Shown here piece after piece: positions 8,825-17,693 of a stretch of 64,000 bases of DNA. This stretch comes from Psychrobacter arenosus (lineage in GTDB: Bacteria > Pseudomonadota > Gammaproteobacteria > Pseudomonadales > Moraxellaceae): the NCBI RefSeq assembly GCF_904848165.1, contig NZ_LR884459.1, positions 1,984,001 through 2,048,000 of the forward strand. Reading direction: 5' to 3'. The translations under genes were made by a program, and so were the position numbers. The notes beneath the pieces are model-generated. The model was not told the origin of the DNA and made no database searches. It saw only the letters and a program-made list of their open reading frames with translations. Position 1 is the first letter of the stretch. The number at the start of each line of letters is the position of its first letter.

Positions 8825-9802
8825 ATGCGCAGCGCAACCTATGACCATTTTGGCAAACCTACTGAAGTCCTTAGCTTAGGCGACCGCCCTACTCCCGAAC
8901 CCAAAGCCAATGAAGTCCGCATTAAAACTATCTTAGCCTCTATCCATAACCACGACTTACTAACCGTAGCCGGGAAATACGGCTTTAAGCCAGAAATGCC
9001 AGCGATAGGCGGTAGTGAAGCCGTAGGGACCATCGATGCGGTAGGCGATAAGGTCAAAGATTTGAAAGTGGGTCAACGGGTAGTCTGCGCCAGTGTGCAA
9101 GGCACTTGGGCAGAATATTTTACCGCTGCCGCCAGCATGGTATTTCCAGTACCCGATAGCTTGGAAGATGAAATGGCCGCGCAATTAGTTGCCATGCCAC
9201 TCAGTGCTTTGATGTTAATTGAATTCCTAGATTTACAGCCTGGTCAATGGGTCATCCATAATGCGGCCAATGGTGCAGTGGGTAAATCGCTATCGATGTT
9301 AGCGACAGCGCGCGGTATCAAAACTATCAATCTAGTCCGCAGTGCCGCGTCGCTAAAAGAGCTCACCGACTTAGACCTCAAAAATAATATCAATACTTCG
9401 GATGATAACTGGAAGGATAAAGTACGCGAAATGGTCGGTGATGAGATAATCAGTGCAGCAGTGGATTCTGTCGGTGGCGAGTCAAGTGGTGATTTATTAT
9501 CACTGCTGGGTCATGGCGGTACCTTTGCTACGTTTGGCGCTATGTCTGGCAAACCAATGCAGCTTAATCCTACCGATATGATCTTCAAACAAGCGGTATT
9601 AAAAGGATTTTGGGGCAGTAAAATCAGCCAAGAAATGCCTGTCGCTAATAAACAGCGTTTAGTTAATGAGTTGATTGACAGAGCCGTTGCTGGAAAATTA
9701 AAACTGCCTGTTGAGGCGATTTTTGATTTAGCGGATATCGTTAAAGCGGTGGATGGTAAGGTGCAGTCTGGTAAGCAGGGTAAGGTTCTTTTAAAGCCTT
9801 AA
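8825..9802 (+). CDS. Zinc-binding-dehydrogenase-type medium-chain oxidoreductase (quinone/enoyl reductase-like)
   Basis: A 325-residue member of the medium-chain dehydrogenase/reductase superfamily. The N-terminal GroES-like domain includes GDRPTPEPKANEVRIK and GGSEAVGTIDAVGDKVKDLKVG. The Rossmann domain follows, with WVIHNAANGAVGKSLSMLA near residues 139-157. The structural and catalytic zinc cysteines of alcohol dehydrogenases are not evident, so it resembles quinone reductase or 2-enoyl-thioester reductase (MECR-like) members. The substrate is unknown. The ribosome site AAGGAATGA precedes the ATG. A tandem repeat lies directly upstream and a terminator downstream. Confidence 0.85.
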   Translation: MRSATYDHFGKPTEVLSLGDRPTPEPKANEVRIKTILASIHNHDLLTVAGKYGFKPEMPAIGGSEAVGTIDAVGDKVKDLKVGQRVVCASVQGTWAEYFTAAASMVFPVPDSLEDEMAAQLVAMPLSALMLIEFLDLQPGQWVIHNAANGAVGKSLSMLATARGIKTINLVRSAASLKELTDLDLKNNINTSDDNWKDKVREMVGDEIISAAVDSVGGESSGDLLSLLGHGGTFATFGAMSGKPMQLNPTDMIFKQAVLKGFWGSKISQEMPVANKQRLVNELIDRAVAGKLKLPVEAIFDLADIVKAVDGKVQSGKQGKVLLKP

Positions 9803-9825
9803 TAGACTAGAACTCAGTATTTTCC

Positions 9826-9861
9826 ACAAAAAAGGCACTCTTCTTGGGTGCCTTTTTTATT
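9826..9861 (+). terminator. intrinsic terminator after the reductase
   Basis: AAAAGGCACTC, loop TTCTTG, GGTGCCTTTTTT: a stem with a T tail. The stem sequence resembles the terminator at 11813-11848 on the far side of the DUF262 gene. Confidence 0.85.
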
Positions 9862-10018
9862 AGTCGATTATAATTATTTTACTATTTATATAGCTTCCTA
9901 CTGACCACAACCATACGTAGATTATATAGTTTTTAGAAGTCACTGAGTAATTTAGTGAATTATCGGTATACTCTATAAATATTGAAGTTAAAAACAACCA
10001 CAAATCAGGAAAACAGCA

Positions 10019-11773
10019 ATGGATAATGGTGAAAAAAAACTCTCTAGTTTATTTGATGGACGCACTATTTTTAATATCCCGGAGTATCAAAGAGCATACG
10101 CGTGGTCTGAGGTGCAATTACGCGAGTTCTTAGACGATTTGAATAACCAAAAGCTTAACCGTAGCTATTTTCTAGGTACAGTACTATTTGAGGAAAAAGG
10201 GCTCGAAGGCAACTATGAGATAATTGATATTGTAGATGGACAACAAAGGCTAACTACGATAATAATTTTTATGTCGCACCTTATTACTCGTTTACGTGAA
10301 CTTAGCTCGACTGATGAAGAGGAAGAGAACTTAGATCTTTTGTATGAAACATATGTAAAACATCGTAAACAATATAAATTACGAGCTTTAGAAGAGGATA
10401 ATGATTTTTTCCATAGCTACATTTTAGAGAGCAAAGATGGTGAATCATTCATTAGAACACCCTCACAGCGAAGACTTTATGAAGCTAAGGCATTTTTCTC
10501 AAAAAATCTAGAAAATTTATCAAAGGATCAACTCAATGTTTTGAAATCGAAAGTTGATGAGTTTTCACGTGTATTAGTATATTCAGTTAAGGATACAGCT
10601 GAAGCTACATTAATTTTTGAAACAACAAATGACCGCGGTAAGGGTCTAACAAACTTAGAAAAAATTAAAAGCTTTTTAATGTATAAAAGTTATATAGCTT
10701 CAGATGAGTCACCTGAAAGACTATTGAAAACGATAAGAACTAGGTTTAGTGATATTTATAAGGAATATGAACAATTTAATGGGAAAATAGAAGAGGACTC
10801 CATTTTACAATATCATTTTATTTGTCATGAGCGTTGGTCCAGTAAGGAGTATCAGCAACATGTCCAAGAGACTAAGAACTATGTTAATAATCTAATAACT
10901 ACAGGAAATAATACTGAAGCATTAAAATATATAGGTGAATATACACACCAATTAAAAGAAACTTTCTACACTGTGCATGAGATATTCCAATCCAACTCAC
11001 GGTATGTCAGAGAGTTATTCATCCTAAACAGATTAGGTAACTTTTGGCCATTACTAATTAAATCTTATAAATTAGATCAAACAGAGGGTAAAGTTAATTT
11101 TGAGAAGATAGCAAAACTTTTGAGTATCTATAGCTTTCGAGTTTATGCAATTAAACAGAGCCGTGGAAATACTGGACAGTCAAAACTACTGAACCTAGCT
11201 AATGATTTTAATGGAAACTTTGATGATTTATTTTTCACATTAGAATCATTAATAAAAGAATACTGTAATGAAAAATCTTTTAAAGAAAACTTATTACATC
11301 CAGATTTATATAATTGGATTAATAAAAAAGATCTTAATTACTTTTTCTGGAAATATGAAAATTATTTAAGAAAAAACATTCAACCAAAGACTTCTTCCAT
11401 GTCAGAAGCAGAGTTAACAAACAATAATTCAAAACTGAAACTCTCTATCGAGCATATAGCATGTCAGAATCCCAGAAAATTAATAGTTAATCAAACTGAT
11501 ATACTTCCGGAGATAGATGAAGAATTCAAGGAAAAATATCTGCATAGTTTAGGAAACTTAACTATTGATCCTATTAGTGCTAACTCTAGTAAAAACAACC
11601 TAGATTTCGAAAGCAAAAATAATGGATACTTTTTAAAAGCTCCTTTCAAGACTCAAAATGAACTAGAGGACTACTTAGATAATAATAAATGGACAGCTAA
11701 CTCTATTATTGATAGACAAGTAAAACTAATTAACTTTGCTTTAGAGGAATGGGCATTAGAATCATCCAAGTAG
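10019..11773 (+). CDS. DUF262/DUF1524 (GmrSD-like) protein
   Basis: A 584-residue soluble protein. The DUF262 (ParB/sulfiredoxin-like NTPase) signatures are FNIPEYQRAYAWSE (about residues 18-31) and DIVDGQQRLTTI (about 75-86), then FETTNDRGKGLTNLEKIKS near 201. The C-terminal DUF1524 His-Asn-His nuclease signatures are SIEHIACQNP (about 478) and LHSLGNLTI with an SANSSKNN segment (about 517-537). Fused DUF262-DUF1524 proteins include the modification-dependent GmrSD enzymes and other phage-defence genes, so defence is plausible but inferred. The gene is strikingly AT-rich (10 G/C in the 60 bases 11281-11340), with codon use unlike its neighbours, which suggests transfer. Start: the ATG with AGGAAAACAGCA upstream. 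It stands alone. Confidence 0.87.
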   Translation: MDNGEKKLSSLFDGRTIFNIPEYQRAYAWSEVQLREFLDDLNNQKLNRSYFLGTVLFEEKGLEGNYEIIDIVDGQQRLTTIIIFMSHLITRLRELSSTDEEEENLDLLYETYVKHRKQYKLRALEEDNDFFHSYILESKDGESFIRTPSQRRLYEAKAFFSKNLENLSKDQLNVLKSKVDEFSRVLVYSVKDTAEATLIFETTNDRGKGLTNLEKIKSFLMYKSYIASDESPERLLKTIRTRFSDIYKEYEQFNGKIEEDSILQYHFICHERWSSKEYQQHVQETKNYVNNLITTGNNTEALKYIGEYTHQLKETFYTVHEIFQSNSRYVRELFILNRLGNFWPLLIKSYKLDQTEGKVNFEKIAKLLSIYSFRVYAIKQSRGNTGQSKLLNLANDFNGNFDDLFFTLESLIKEYCNEKSFKENLLHPDLYNWINKKDLNYFFWKYENYLRKNIQPKTSSMSEAELTNNNSKLKLSIEHIACQNPRKLIVNQTDILPEIDEEFKEKYLHSLGNLTIDPISANSSKNNLDFESKNNGYFLKAPFKTQNELEDYLDNNKWTANSIIDRQVKLINFALEEWALESSK

Positions 11774-11812
11774 TCTATGTCATATAATTACTTCCAATAA
11801 AAATCAATAAAT

Positions 11813-11848
11813 AAAAGGCACCCCAAAACAGGAGTGCCTTTTTTATTA
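11813..11848. terminator. terminator between DUF262 gene and guaA
   Basis: AAAAGGCACCCC, loop AAAACA, GGAGTGCCTTTTTT. It is a near copy of the stem at 9826-9861. It can terminate the plus-strand DUF262 gene and possibly also guaA. Confidence 0.82.
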
Positions 11849-11875
11849 ACTATATCTAAGATTTAAGCTAAGAAT

Positions 11876-13483
11876 TTATTCCCACTCAATAGTAGCCGGC
11901 GGCTTGCTCGACACATCATAAGTCACACGCGATACTTCAGCGATTTCGTTCATGATGCGGTTCGATACCGTCTCAATCAAATCAAACGGCAGATGCGCAA
12001 AGCGAGCAGTCATAAAGTCTACCGTCTCAACCGCACGTAGCGCGATAACCCAAGCATAACGACGGCCATCACCCACTACGCCGACCGACTTAATCGGTTG
12101 GAATACGGCAAAGGCTTGCGCCGTTTTCTCATACCAACCCGAACGCTCTAACTCTTGCATAAAGATAGCATCGGCTTGACGTAGGATATCCGCATATTCT
12201 TTTTTCACTTCGCCCAAGATACGCACACCAAGACCTGGCCCAGGGAACGGATGACGGTTGATCATCTTCGCAGGTAACCCTAAAGTGATGCCCAATTTAC
12301 GCACTTCATCTTTGAACAAGTCACGTAGCGGCTCGACCAAAGCAAACGCCAAATCATCTGGCAAACCGCCAACGTTATGGTGGCTCTTAATCACGTGGGC
12401 TTTACCTTGGTGCGATTTAGCTGACTCGATGACGTCAGGATAAATCGTACCTTGCGCCAAGAATTCTACTGGCTTGCCATCGCTACCTGCGCTCACATCA
12501 CGGGCCGCATCAGCGAAGACGTCAATGAAAGTTTTACCGATGATTTTACGTTTCTTCTCTGGGTCAGACTCGCCAGCTAGGGCTGTTAAGAAGCGCTCTT
12601 CAGCATCTACACGCACCACTTTTACGCCCATATTTTCGGCAAATACTTGCATCACTTGGTCGCCTTCGTGCAGTCGCAACAAGCCATTATCTACGAATAC
12701 GCAGGTCAACTGATCGCCAATTGCTTTATGCAAAATAGCCGCCACGACCGAGCTATCAACACCGCCGGATAGGCCTAGCAATACTTGCTTGTCGCCGATT
12801 TGCTCTTTTAGTTGAGCAACACGCATATCGATGATGTTGTCTGGCGTCCAATCGCCACTACAGCCACACACTTGATGGACAAAGCGCGATAGCAACACTT
12901 GACCTTGTAAGGTATGCGTTACCTCTGGATGGAACTGTAGGCCGTAGTATTTTTTATCTTCATTGACCATAACGGCAATAGGACAGCTTGGCGTGCTCGC
13001 GACGACTTCAAAGCCTGCTGGCGCTTCGATGACTTTATCACCGTGGCTCATCCAGACGTTTAGACGGCTGTTACCATCTTTGCTATCTTCAACCCCATCC
13101 AATAATTGGCAGCTGCCCGTCACTTCGATAGTGGCGGCGCCAAATTCATGCACATCACTGGCGTGCACTTTGCCACCGAAATGATCCGCCATCGCTTGCA
13201 TGCCGTAGCAGATACCCAGGATAGGGACTTCTAAATCAAACAAGGCTTGGTTAATTTTTGGACCATTTTCATCATGCACACTTTCAGGGCCACCCGATAA
13301 GATGACACCTTTCGCGCCAAACGCTTCAATACGCGCAGTATCGATATCGTAAGGATACATTTCGCAGAACACGCCGGCTTCACGCACACGGCGCGCGATC
13401 AATTGGCTGTATTGCGAGCCATAATCGATGATAAGGATGCGGTCTTGCTTGATTTCTGGGGTAGCGTTTGCAGCGGTAGTCAT
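11876..13483 (-). CDS. guaA: GMP synthase (glutamine-hydrolysing)
   Basis: Cytosolic purine enzyme: XMP + ATP + glutamine gives GMP. The 535 residues comprise the class-I amidotransferase domain ([10 protein letters not shown]; nucleophile Cys92 in [19 protein letters not shown]), the ATP-pyrophosphatase domain with P-loop [12 protein letters not shown], and the C-terminal dimerisation domain ([15 protein letters not shown], ending PPATIEWE). The ATG at 13483 is preferred over the longer frame from 13561 because the extra 26 residues are not family sequence. The length is close to the usual 525. No guaB is adjacent. Assignment is secure. Confidence 0.97.
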   Translation of the reverse strand: MTTAANATPEIKQDRILIIDYGSQYSQLIARRVREAGVFCEMYPYDIDTARIEAFGAKGVILSGGPESVHDENGPKINQALFDLEVPILGICYGMQAMADHFGGKVHASDVHEFGAATIEVTGSCQLLDGVEDSKDGNSRLNVWMSHGDKVIEAPAGFEVVASTPSCPIAVMVNEDKKYYGLQFHPEVTHTLQGQVLLSRFVHQVCGCSGDWTPDNIIDMRVAQLKEQIGDKQVLLGLSGGVDSSVVAAILHKAIGDQLTCVFVDNGLLRLHEGDQVMQVFAENMGVKVVRVDAEERFLTALAGESDPEKKRKIIGKTFIDVFADAARDVSAGSDGKPVEFLAQGTIYPDVIESAKSHQGKAHVIKSHHNVGGLPDDLAFALVEPLRDLFKDEVRKLGITLGLPAKMINRHPFPGPGLGVRILGEVKKEYADILRQADAIFMQELERSGWYEKTAQAFAVFQPIKSVGVVGDGRRYAWVIALRAVETVDFMTARFAHLPFDLIETVSNRIMNEIAEVSRVTYDVSSKPPATIEWE

Positions 13484-14002
13484 GGCGTCAATTCCATCAA
13501 AAAAGGTCAGTAATAAGAAGCGTTTTAGAGAAGAGGCAAAGTTAGGAGGGTATTTTAACAAGTTTCTACGTGTTGATGGAGATTGTGTTTTATTGAGCGG
13601 GTAATAATTTAAATTAACGAATGAATGCTAGCGATTTGCTCTTATTAATTTGGCCGATATAAAAAACAGTTTTCTATATTGCACTAAGTTAAAACAAATA
13701 GTATTGTATATTAGATAGTTAGCCTCTATCTTGTCTGGTAGGACTGTCTATTTAGACCACTAAAAATGCCACCATTGATACAGCGCTAAGCAGTAGTTTA
13801 ACAAGCTATTATGGACAATAAGTAAGCCGCCGGACTGCTTATCCCCAACGCTATATTGTTGGGGTTATATGCGCTATATTGGTTATAACGTCTGCTGATT
13901 AAAGGCCTCATTGCCAATAGCCTTATTAGTCAGACTGGCAATCTGGACATGGCTCTCTCTTTATCCCAATCATACTTATAATAATTCAACAGGTTAGCCC
14001 CT
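13484..14002. other. divergent promoter region guaA / FAD oxidoreductase
   Basis: About 520 bases without a convincing gene. It holds the perfect hairpin CCCCAAC / GTTGGGG (13843-13864, loop of eight) without a T tail. The long antisense frame overlapping this gap and the next gene has no recognisable protein features. Confidence 0.55.
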
Positions 14003-15760
14003 ATGAGCAAAGTTAACTCTCTTCTTCGTAAAAACTCTAAGACTGCTTCTGCTACCACAGCGGTTAACCCTACTGGCAATGGCAATATAGAGGCTAGTAT
14101 AGATGCCGGTATAAACACGACTGCCACCAGCAATACACCGATAGAGCAGACCCGCTGGAATGGTTGGGGCAATGTGAGCATCAATAAGAAAGTATCCAAG
14201 CACGGTGCGAAATTGATCAAAGCCCATATCGGCAAAACTAAAAAACTGCCGTCGGTAAGCTTAGAGAAGGTGCTAAAAACCGTCCCGAAATCACGCTTGC
14301 CTGCTGCAATCACTGAGCTTGATATGGTCTCTATCGATAATGAAACCAGACTCAGACACGCGCGTGGACAAAGCTTTGCGGATTGGATAGCCATGCACAG
14401 TGGCGACTTTGGCGTGTTCCCAGATGGGGTCGCCATGCCAGAGAACACTAGCGATGTAGAGACTCTGCTGCAATTGGCGAGCGAGCATGACCTTATCGTT
14501 ATCCCTTACGGTGGGGGTACCTCTGTAGCTGGGCATATTAATCCCCCTGAGACCTCGCGCCCTGTATTAACGGTAGCGATGAGCAAGATGGACCAACTTA
14601 TCGATTTGGATATTGAGAGCCAGCTTGCTACTTTTGGTGCTGGCTCGCAAGGCCCCGCTGTCGAAGGACAACTGGCGAAGCACGGCTATCGATTAGGCCA
14701 TTATCCGCAGTCTTGGGAGCTGTCAACGCTGGGCGGTTGGATTGCAGCGCGCTCTAGTGGTCAGCAGTCTTTGGGGTACGGGCGTATCGAGCAGCTGTTT
14801 GCGGGCGGTACTTTGGTCACGCCGCAAGGGGTGATGACTATCGCCGATATCCCGGCCTCCTCAGCGGGGCCGGATCTGCGTGAGATGATGATGGGTACGG
14901 AAGGTCGCGCCGGTATTTTCACCGAAGTCAAAATGCGCGTGCAGCCACAACCGGAAGAAGAAATCTTTAAAGTGGTTTTTTTACCCAATTGGGCAGCGGG
15001 CAAAGCGGTCTTGCAACAAGCCGTGCAAAAAAATATTCACCTGTCTATGTTGCGATTAAGCAATGCTGATGAAACGGATGCTCATCTCCATTTGGGCACT
15101 AGCCCCAGTAAATTTTTAGCCATTAGCACCTATCTTAAAGCACGTGGTCTGGACTCACAAAAAGTCATGCTGACTTATGGGGTATCAGGCGATAAGGCAC
15201 AGAATAAATTAGCGCTAACTCAGTTCAAGCAGTTATTAAAACAGCATGGCGGTGTCAGCGGCAAGCTCGCAGATTTAATGGGGAAAATATGGGCGCATGG
15301 TCGTTTTAAATTCCCTTATCTACGCGGCACGTTATGGGAAAAAGGCATCATGGTCGATACCTTTGAGACCGCGACCAATTGGACGCATATCGATGAGCAG
15401 ATGCAGCAGATGCAAGAGGCAGTACGCACTTCGCTAGTCGATGAGGGCGAAGAGGTCATGGCGTTTACTCATATCTCGCATGTCTATAAACAAGGCGCCA
15501 GTCTCTATACCACTTACTTCTTTAGAGCCGGCAAAGACCATGCTAATACCCTCGCCCGTTGGCAGAAAATCAAGCATGCCGCCAGTTTAAGTGTCGCCAA
15601 TGGTACCGCCACGATTTCACATCAACATGGCGTGGGTCGTGATCATGCCCCTTACCTTGGGGCAGAAAAAGGTGAGTTGGGTCTGCAAGTGACTAAAGAT
15701 ATGCTCAAGAGTTTAGACCCTGAGCAGCGCATGAACCCTGGAACCTTGCTGGCAGATTAA
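14003..15760 (+). CDS. FAD-binding oxidoreductase, alkyl-DHAP synthase-like
   Basis: A 585-residue flavoprotein of the vanillyl-alcohol-oxidase fold. The FAD_binding_4 domain shows GVAMPENTSDVETLL, the PP-loop PYGGGTSVAGH (about residues 173-183), WIAARSSGQQSLGYGRIE and MMGTEGRAGIFTEV. The C-terminal cap contains HQHGVGRDHAPYL, resembling the active-site His loop of alkyldihydroxyacetonephosphate synthase (AGPS). AGPS swaps an acyl for an alkyl chain on DHAP to make ether lipids; bacterial relatives of this type lack an assigned reaction. It is followed after 50 bases by a GlpD-like gene and then an FGGY kinase, so a glycerol- or alkylglycerol-phosphate pathway is inferred. A low-complexity Thr/Asn-rich N-terminus (residues 10-50) precedes the domain. 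Confidence 0.85.
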   Translation: MSKVNSLLRKNSKTASATTAVNPTGNGNIEASIDAGINTTATSNTPIEQTRWNGWGNVSINKKVSKHGAKLIKAHIGKTKKLPSVSLEKVLKTVPKSRLPAAITELDMVSIDNETRLRHARGQSFADWIAMHSGDFGVFPDGVAMPENTSDVETLLQLASEHDLIVIPYGGGTSVAGHINPPETSRPVLTVAMSKMDQLIDLDIESQLATFGAGSQGPAVEGQLAKHGYRLGHYPQSWELSTLGGWIAARSSGQQSLGYGRIEQLFAGGTLVTPQGVMTIADIPASSAGPDLREMMMGTEGRAGIFTEVKMRVQPQPEEEIFKVVFLPNWAAGKAVLQQAVQKNIHLSMLRLSNADETDAHLHLGTSPSKFLAISTYLKARGLDSQKVMLTYGVSGDKAQNKLALTQFKQLLKQHGGVSGKLADLMGKIWAHGRFKFPYLRGTLWEKGIMVDTFETATNWTHIDEQMQQMQEAVRTSLVDEGEEVMAFTHISHVYKQGASLYTTYFFRAGKDHANTLARWQKIKHAASLSVANGTATISHQHGVGRDHAPYLGAEKGELGLQVTKDMLKSLDPEQRMNPGTLLAD

Positions 15761-15810
15761 CTGTCACTACATCCCTACTACCGTTATGCTCGTTAGAGCA
15801 CCACCTTTAG

Positions 15811-17541
15811 GTGGCTGAAAATGAGTCGTTTATGAACCAGTCTAAACAACGTGAGCAAGCTTTAGCCCCCCTATCCCAAGATAAACTTTGGGATATGCTC
15901 ATTATAGGTGGCGGTATTACAGGGGCTGGGATTGCGCGTGAAGCCGTACGCCGTGGTCTAGAAGTCTTATTAATTGAGCAAAAAGACTTTGCTTGGGGCA
16001 CCTCTAGTCGCTCGAGCAAAATGGTGCATGGCGGCTTGCGTTACATAGCCTCAGGGGATGTAAAGACCACTTTAAACAGTGTGCGCGAGCGTGAACGCAT
16101 GCTGAATGAGGCGAGCGGTTTGGTCAATGAGATGCATTACATCATGCCGCATTATAAAGGCAAATTTCCGCCGCCTTGGATCTTCAATAATCTACTACGC
16201 GTCTATGATAAACTCGCTGGTAAACGCTATTTTAAATACTATAAAAAAGACGCTTTTTTAAATTTAGACCGTGGTATTAAGCAAGATAAATTTTTGGGAG
16301 CCAGTCAGTTTAGTGATGCGGTCACCGATGACTCGCGTTTAGTGATGCGGGTATTGGATGAGGCGGTGCATGAAGGGGCCTGCGCTATTAATTATCTTAA
16401 GGCAGCATCATTAGTTACCGATGAGCAGGGACTGGTTACAGGTGCCAACCTGACGGATACAAGCTCGGAAGCAGCCTTTAACGGTAGCCATGACTCTCAG
16501 CCTACCGCTAGCTATAAAGTTCACGCCAAAGTGGTGGTGAATGCTACAGGCGCTTGGGCAGATACCTTGCGGATGCAGGCTAGCCGGCAAACTGAGCAAA
16601 CCTTCGCTAAAAAAATCCGCCCTTCTCGCGGCAGTCATTTGGTGATTAGCCAAGAGCGGCTGCCTATTCAACAAGCTTATACGCTGTTGCACCCCGTCGA
16701 TAAAAGAGCCTTATTTGTGTTCCCGTGGGAGACGCGATCAGTCATTGGCACTACCGATTTGGACCATCCCCCTTTAGACGATAGCGAGGTTGGTATTACC
16801 AGCGCAGAGTTGGACTATCTATTGGTAGCGGCGAATGATTTGTTTGAAAATGTGGAGCTCACCCGCGACGATGTGATTAGCTCTTGGGCGGGCGTACGTC
16901 CACTGATATCAGAGGGCGGTGATGGCAAACGCGTCAATCCTAGTAAAGAGAAACGCGACCATAGCGTTTGGTTGGACAATAACTTAGTCACAGTCAGTGG
17001 CGGTAAACTCACTACTTTTCGGCTTATCGCTTTAGATGTACTAAAGATTTGCCAAAAGGTATTGGCGCTTAATCCTGACATTGCTGCCTCTAACATTCAT
17101 CACCCTAACGCTGATAAACCCAGCGTTAATGAGCCCTCTTCTGACCGAGTCTTTAGTAATCCGCCACCCACAAATCCAAAGTTTGCCCAACTGCCGCAGC
17201 CCTTACAGGAGCGCTTGCAAGGCTTTTATGGGCGGCAAATCGATACCTTACTAGAGCTTGCGCGTGATGAAGATTTAACTTATGTGGCAGATAGCAATAC
17301 TATCTGGGCAGAGATTCGCTTTGCTGTGCACTATGAGCAGGTTATCCATTTAGATGACTTGCTGTTGCGCCGCACTCGTTTAGGGCTAATTTTACCCAAT
17401 GGCGCGATGACCCCAGAGATTAGCGCTAGACTGCAACAAATCTGTCAGCAAGAACTCGGTTGGACAGAAAATAAGTGGCAACAGGAAGTAGAGCGCTATC
17501 AAGCCTTATGGCAGCAGTATTATCATTTACCGGCGGCTTAA
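15811..17541 (+). CDS. glpD: FAD-dependent glycerol-3-phosphate dehydrogenase/oxidase (GlpD-like)
   Basis: A 576-residue membrane-associated flavoenzyme expected to oxidise glycerol-3-phosphate (or a related ester) to the dihydroxyacetone phosphate form, feeding quinones. Visible are the dinucleotide fold MLIIGGGITGAGIAREAV near residues 29-46, TSSRSSKMVHGGLRYI (the GlpD signature), FPWETRSVIGTTDLDH, SWAGVRPLISEGG, and the VSGGKLTTFR segment. The C-terminal DAO_C domain has IWAEIRFAVHYEQVIHLDDLLLRRTRLGL. The annotated start is a GTG at 15811; an ATG at 15832 gives a protein seven residues shorter and is equally plausible. It lies in an apparent operon with the upstream AGPS-like gene and the downstream kinase. 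True GlpD versus a paralogue dedicated to this cluster cannot be decided here. Confidence 0.87.
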   Translation: MAENESFMNQSKQREQALAPLSQDKLWDMLIIGGGITGAGIAREAVRRGLEVLLIEQKDFAWGTSSRSSKMVHGGLRYIASGDVKTTLNSVRERERMLNEASGLVNEMHYIMPHYKGKFPPPWIFNNLLRVYDKLAGKRYFKYYKKDAFLNLDRGIKQDKFLGASQFSDAVTDDSRLVMRVLDEAVHEGACAINYLKAASLVTDEQGLVTGANLTDTSSEAAFNGSHDSQPTASYKVHAKVVVNATGAWADTLRMQASRQTEQTFAKKIRPSRGSHLVISQERLPIQQAYTLLHPVDKRALFVFPWETRSVIGTTDLDHPPLDDSEVGITSAELDYLLVAANDLFENVELTRDDVISSWAGVRPLISEGGDGKRVNPSKEKRDHSVWLDNNLVTVSGGKLTTFRLIALDVLKICQKVLALNPDIAASNIHHPNADKPSVNEPSSDRVFSNPPPTNPKFAQLPQPLQERLQGFYGRQIDTLLELARDEDLTYVADSNTIWAEIRFAVHYEQVIHLDDLLLRRTRLGLILPNGAMTPEISARLQQICQQELGWTENKWQQEVERYQALWQQYYHLPAA

Positions 17542-17693
17542 GGGTTGGCAAAATAAAAGCTAAAAATGACGGTTAAACTAACAACGCTGCCGGCTAAAAC
17601 TTAGCCTCAACGCTAGAGTGCGACTATAACGCTCAAAGGATTGAGTGCCTAACGGACTACGGGTTTACAGAATCAATAGGGTAAAGGACTGAT

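Noticed and set aside
13843..13864. CCCCAAC/GTTGGGG hairpin as a terminator
   Set aside because: It lies between divergent genes and has no T run, so it has no transcript to terminate; kept only as a noted hairpin.
13930..14448. 172-residue antisense open frame at the start of the AGPS-like gene
   Set aside because: It is a shadow of the strongly supported plus-strand coding sequence; no start signal or protein motif.
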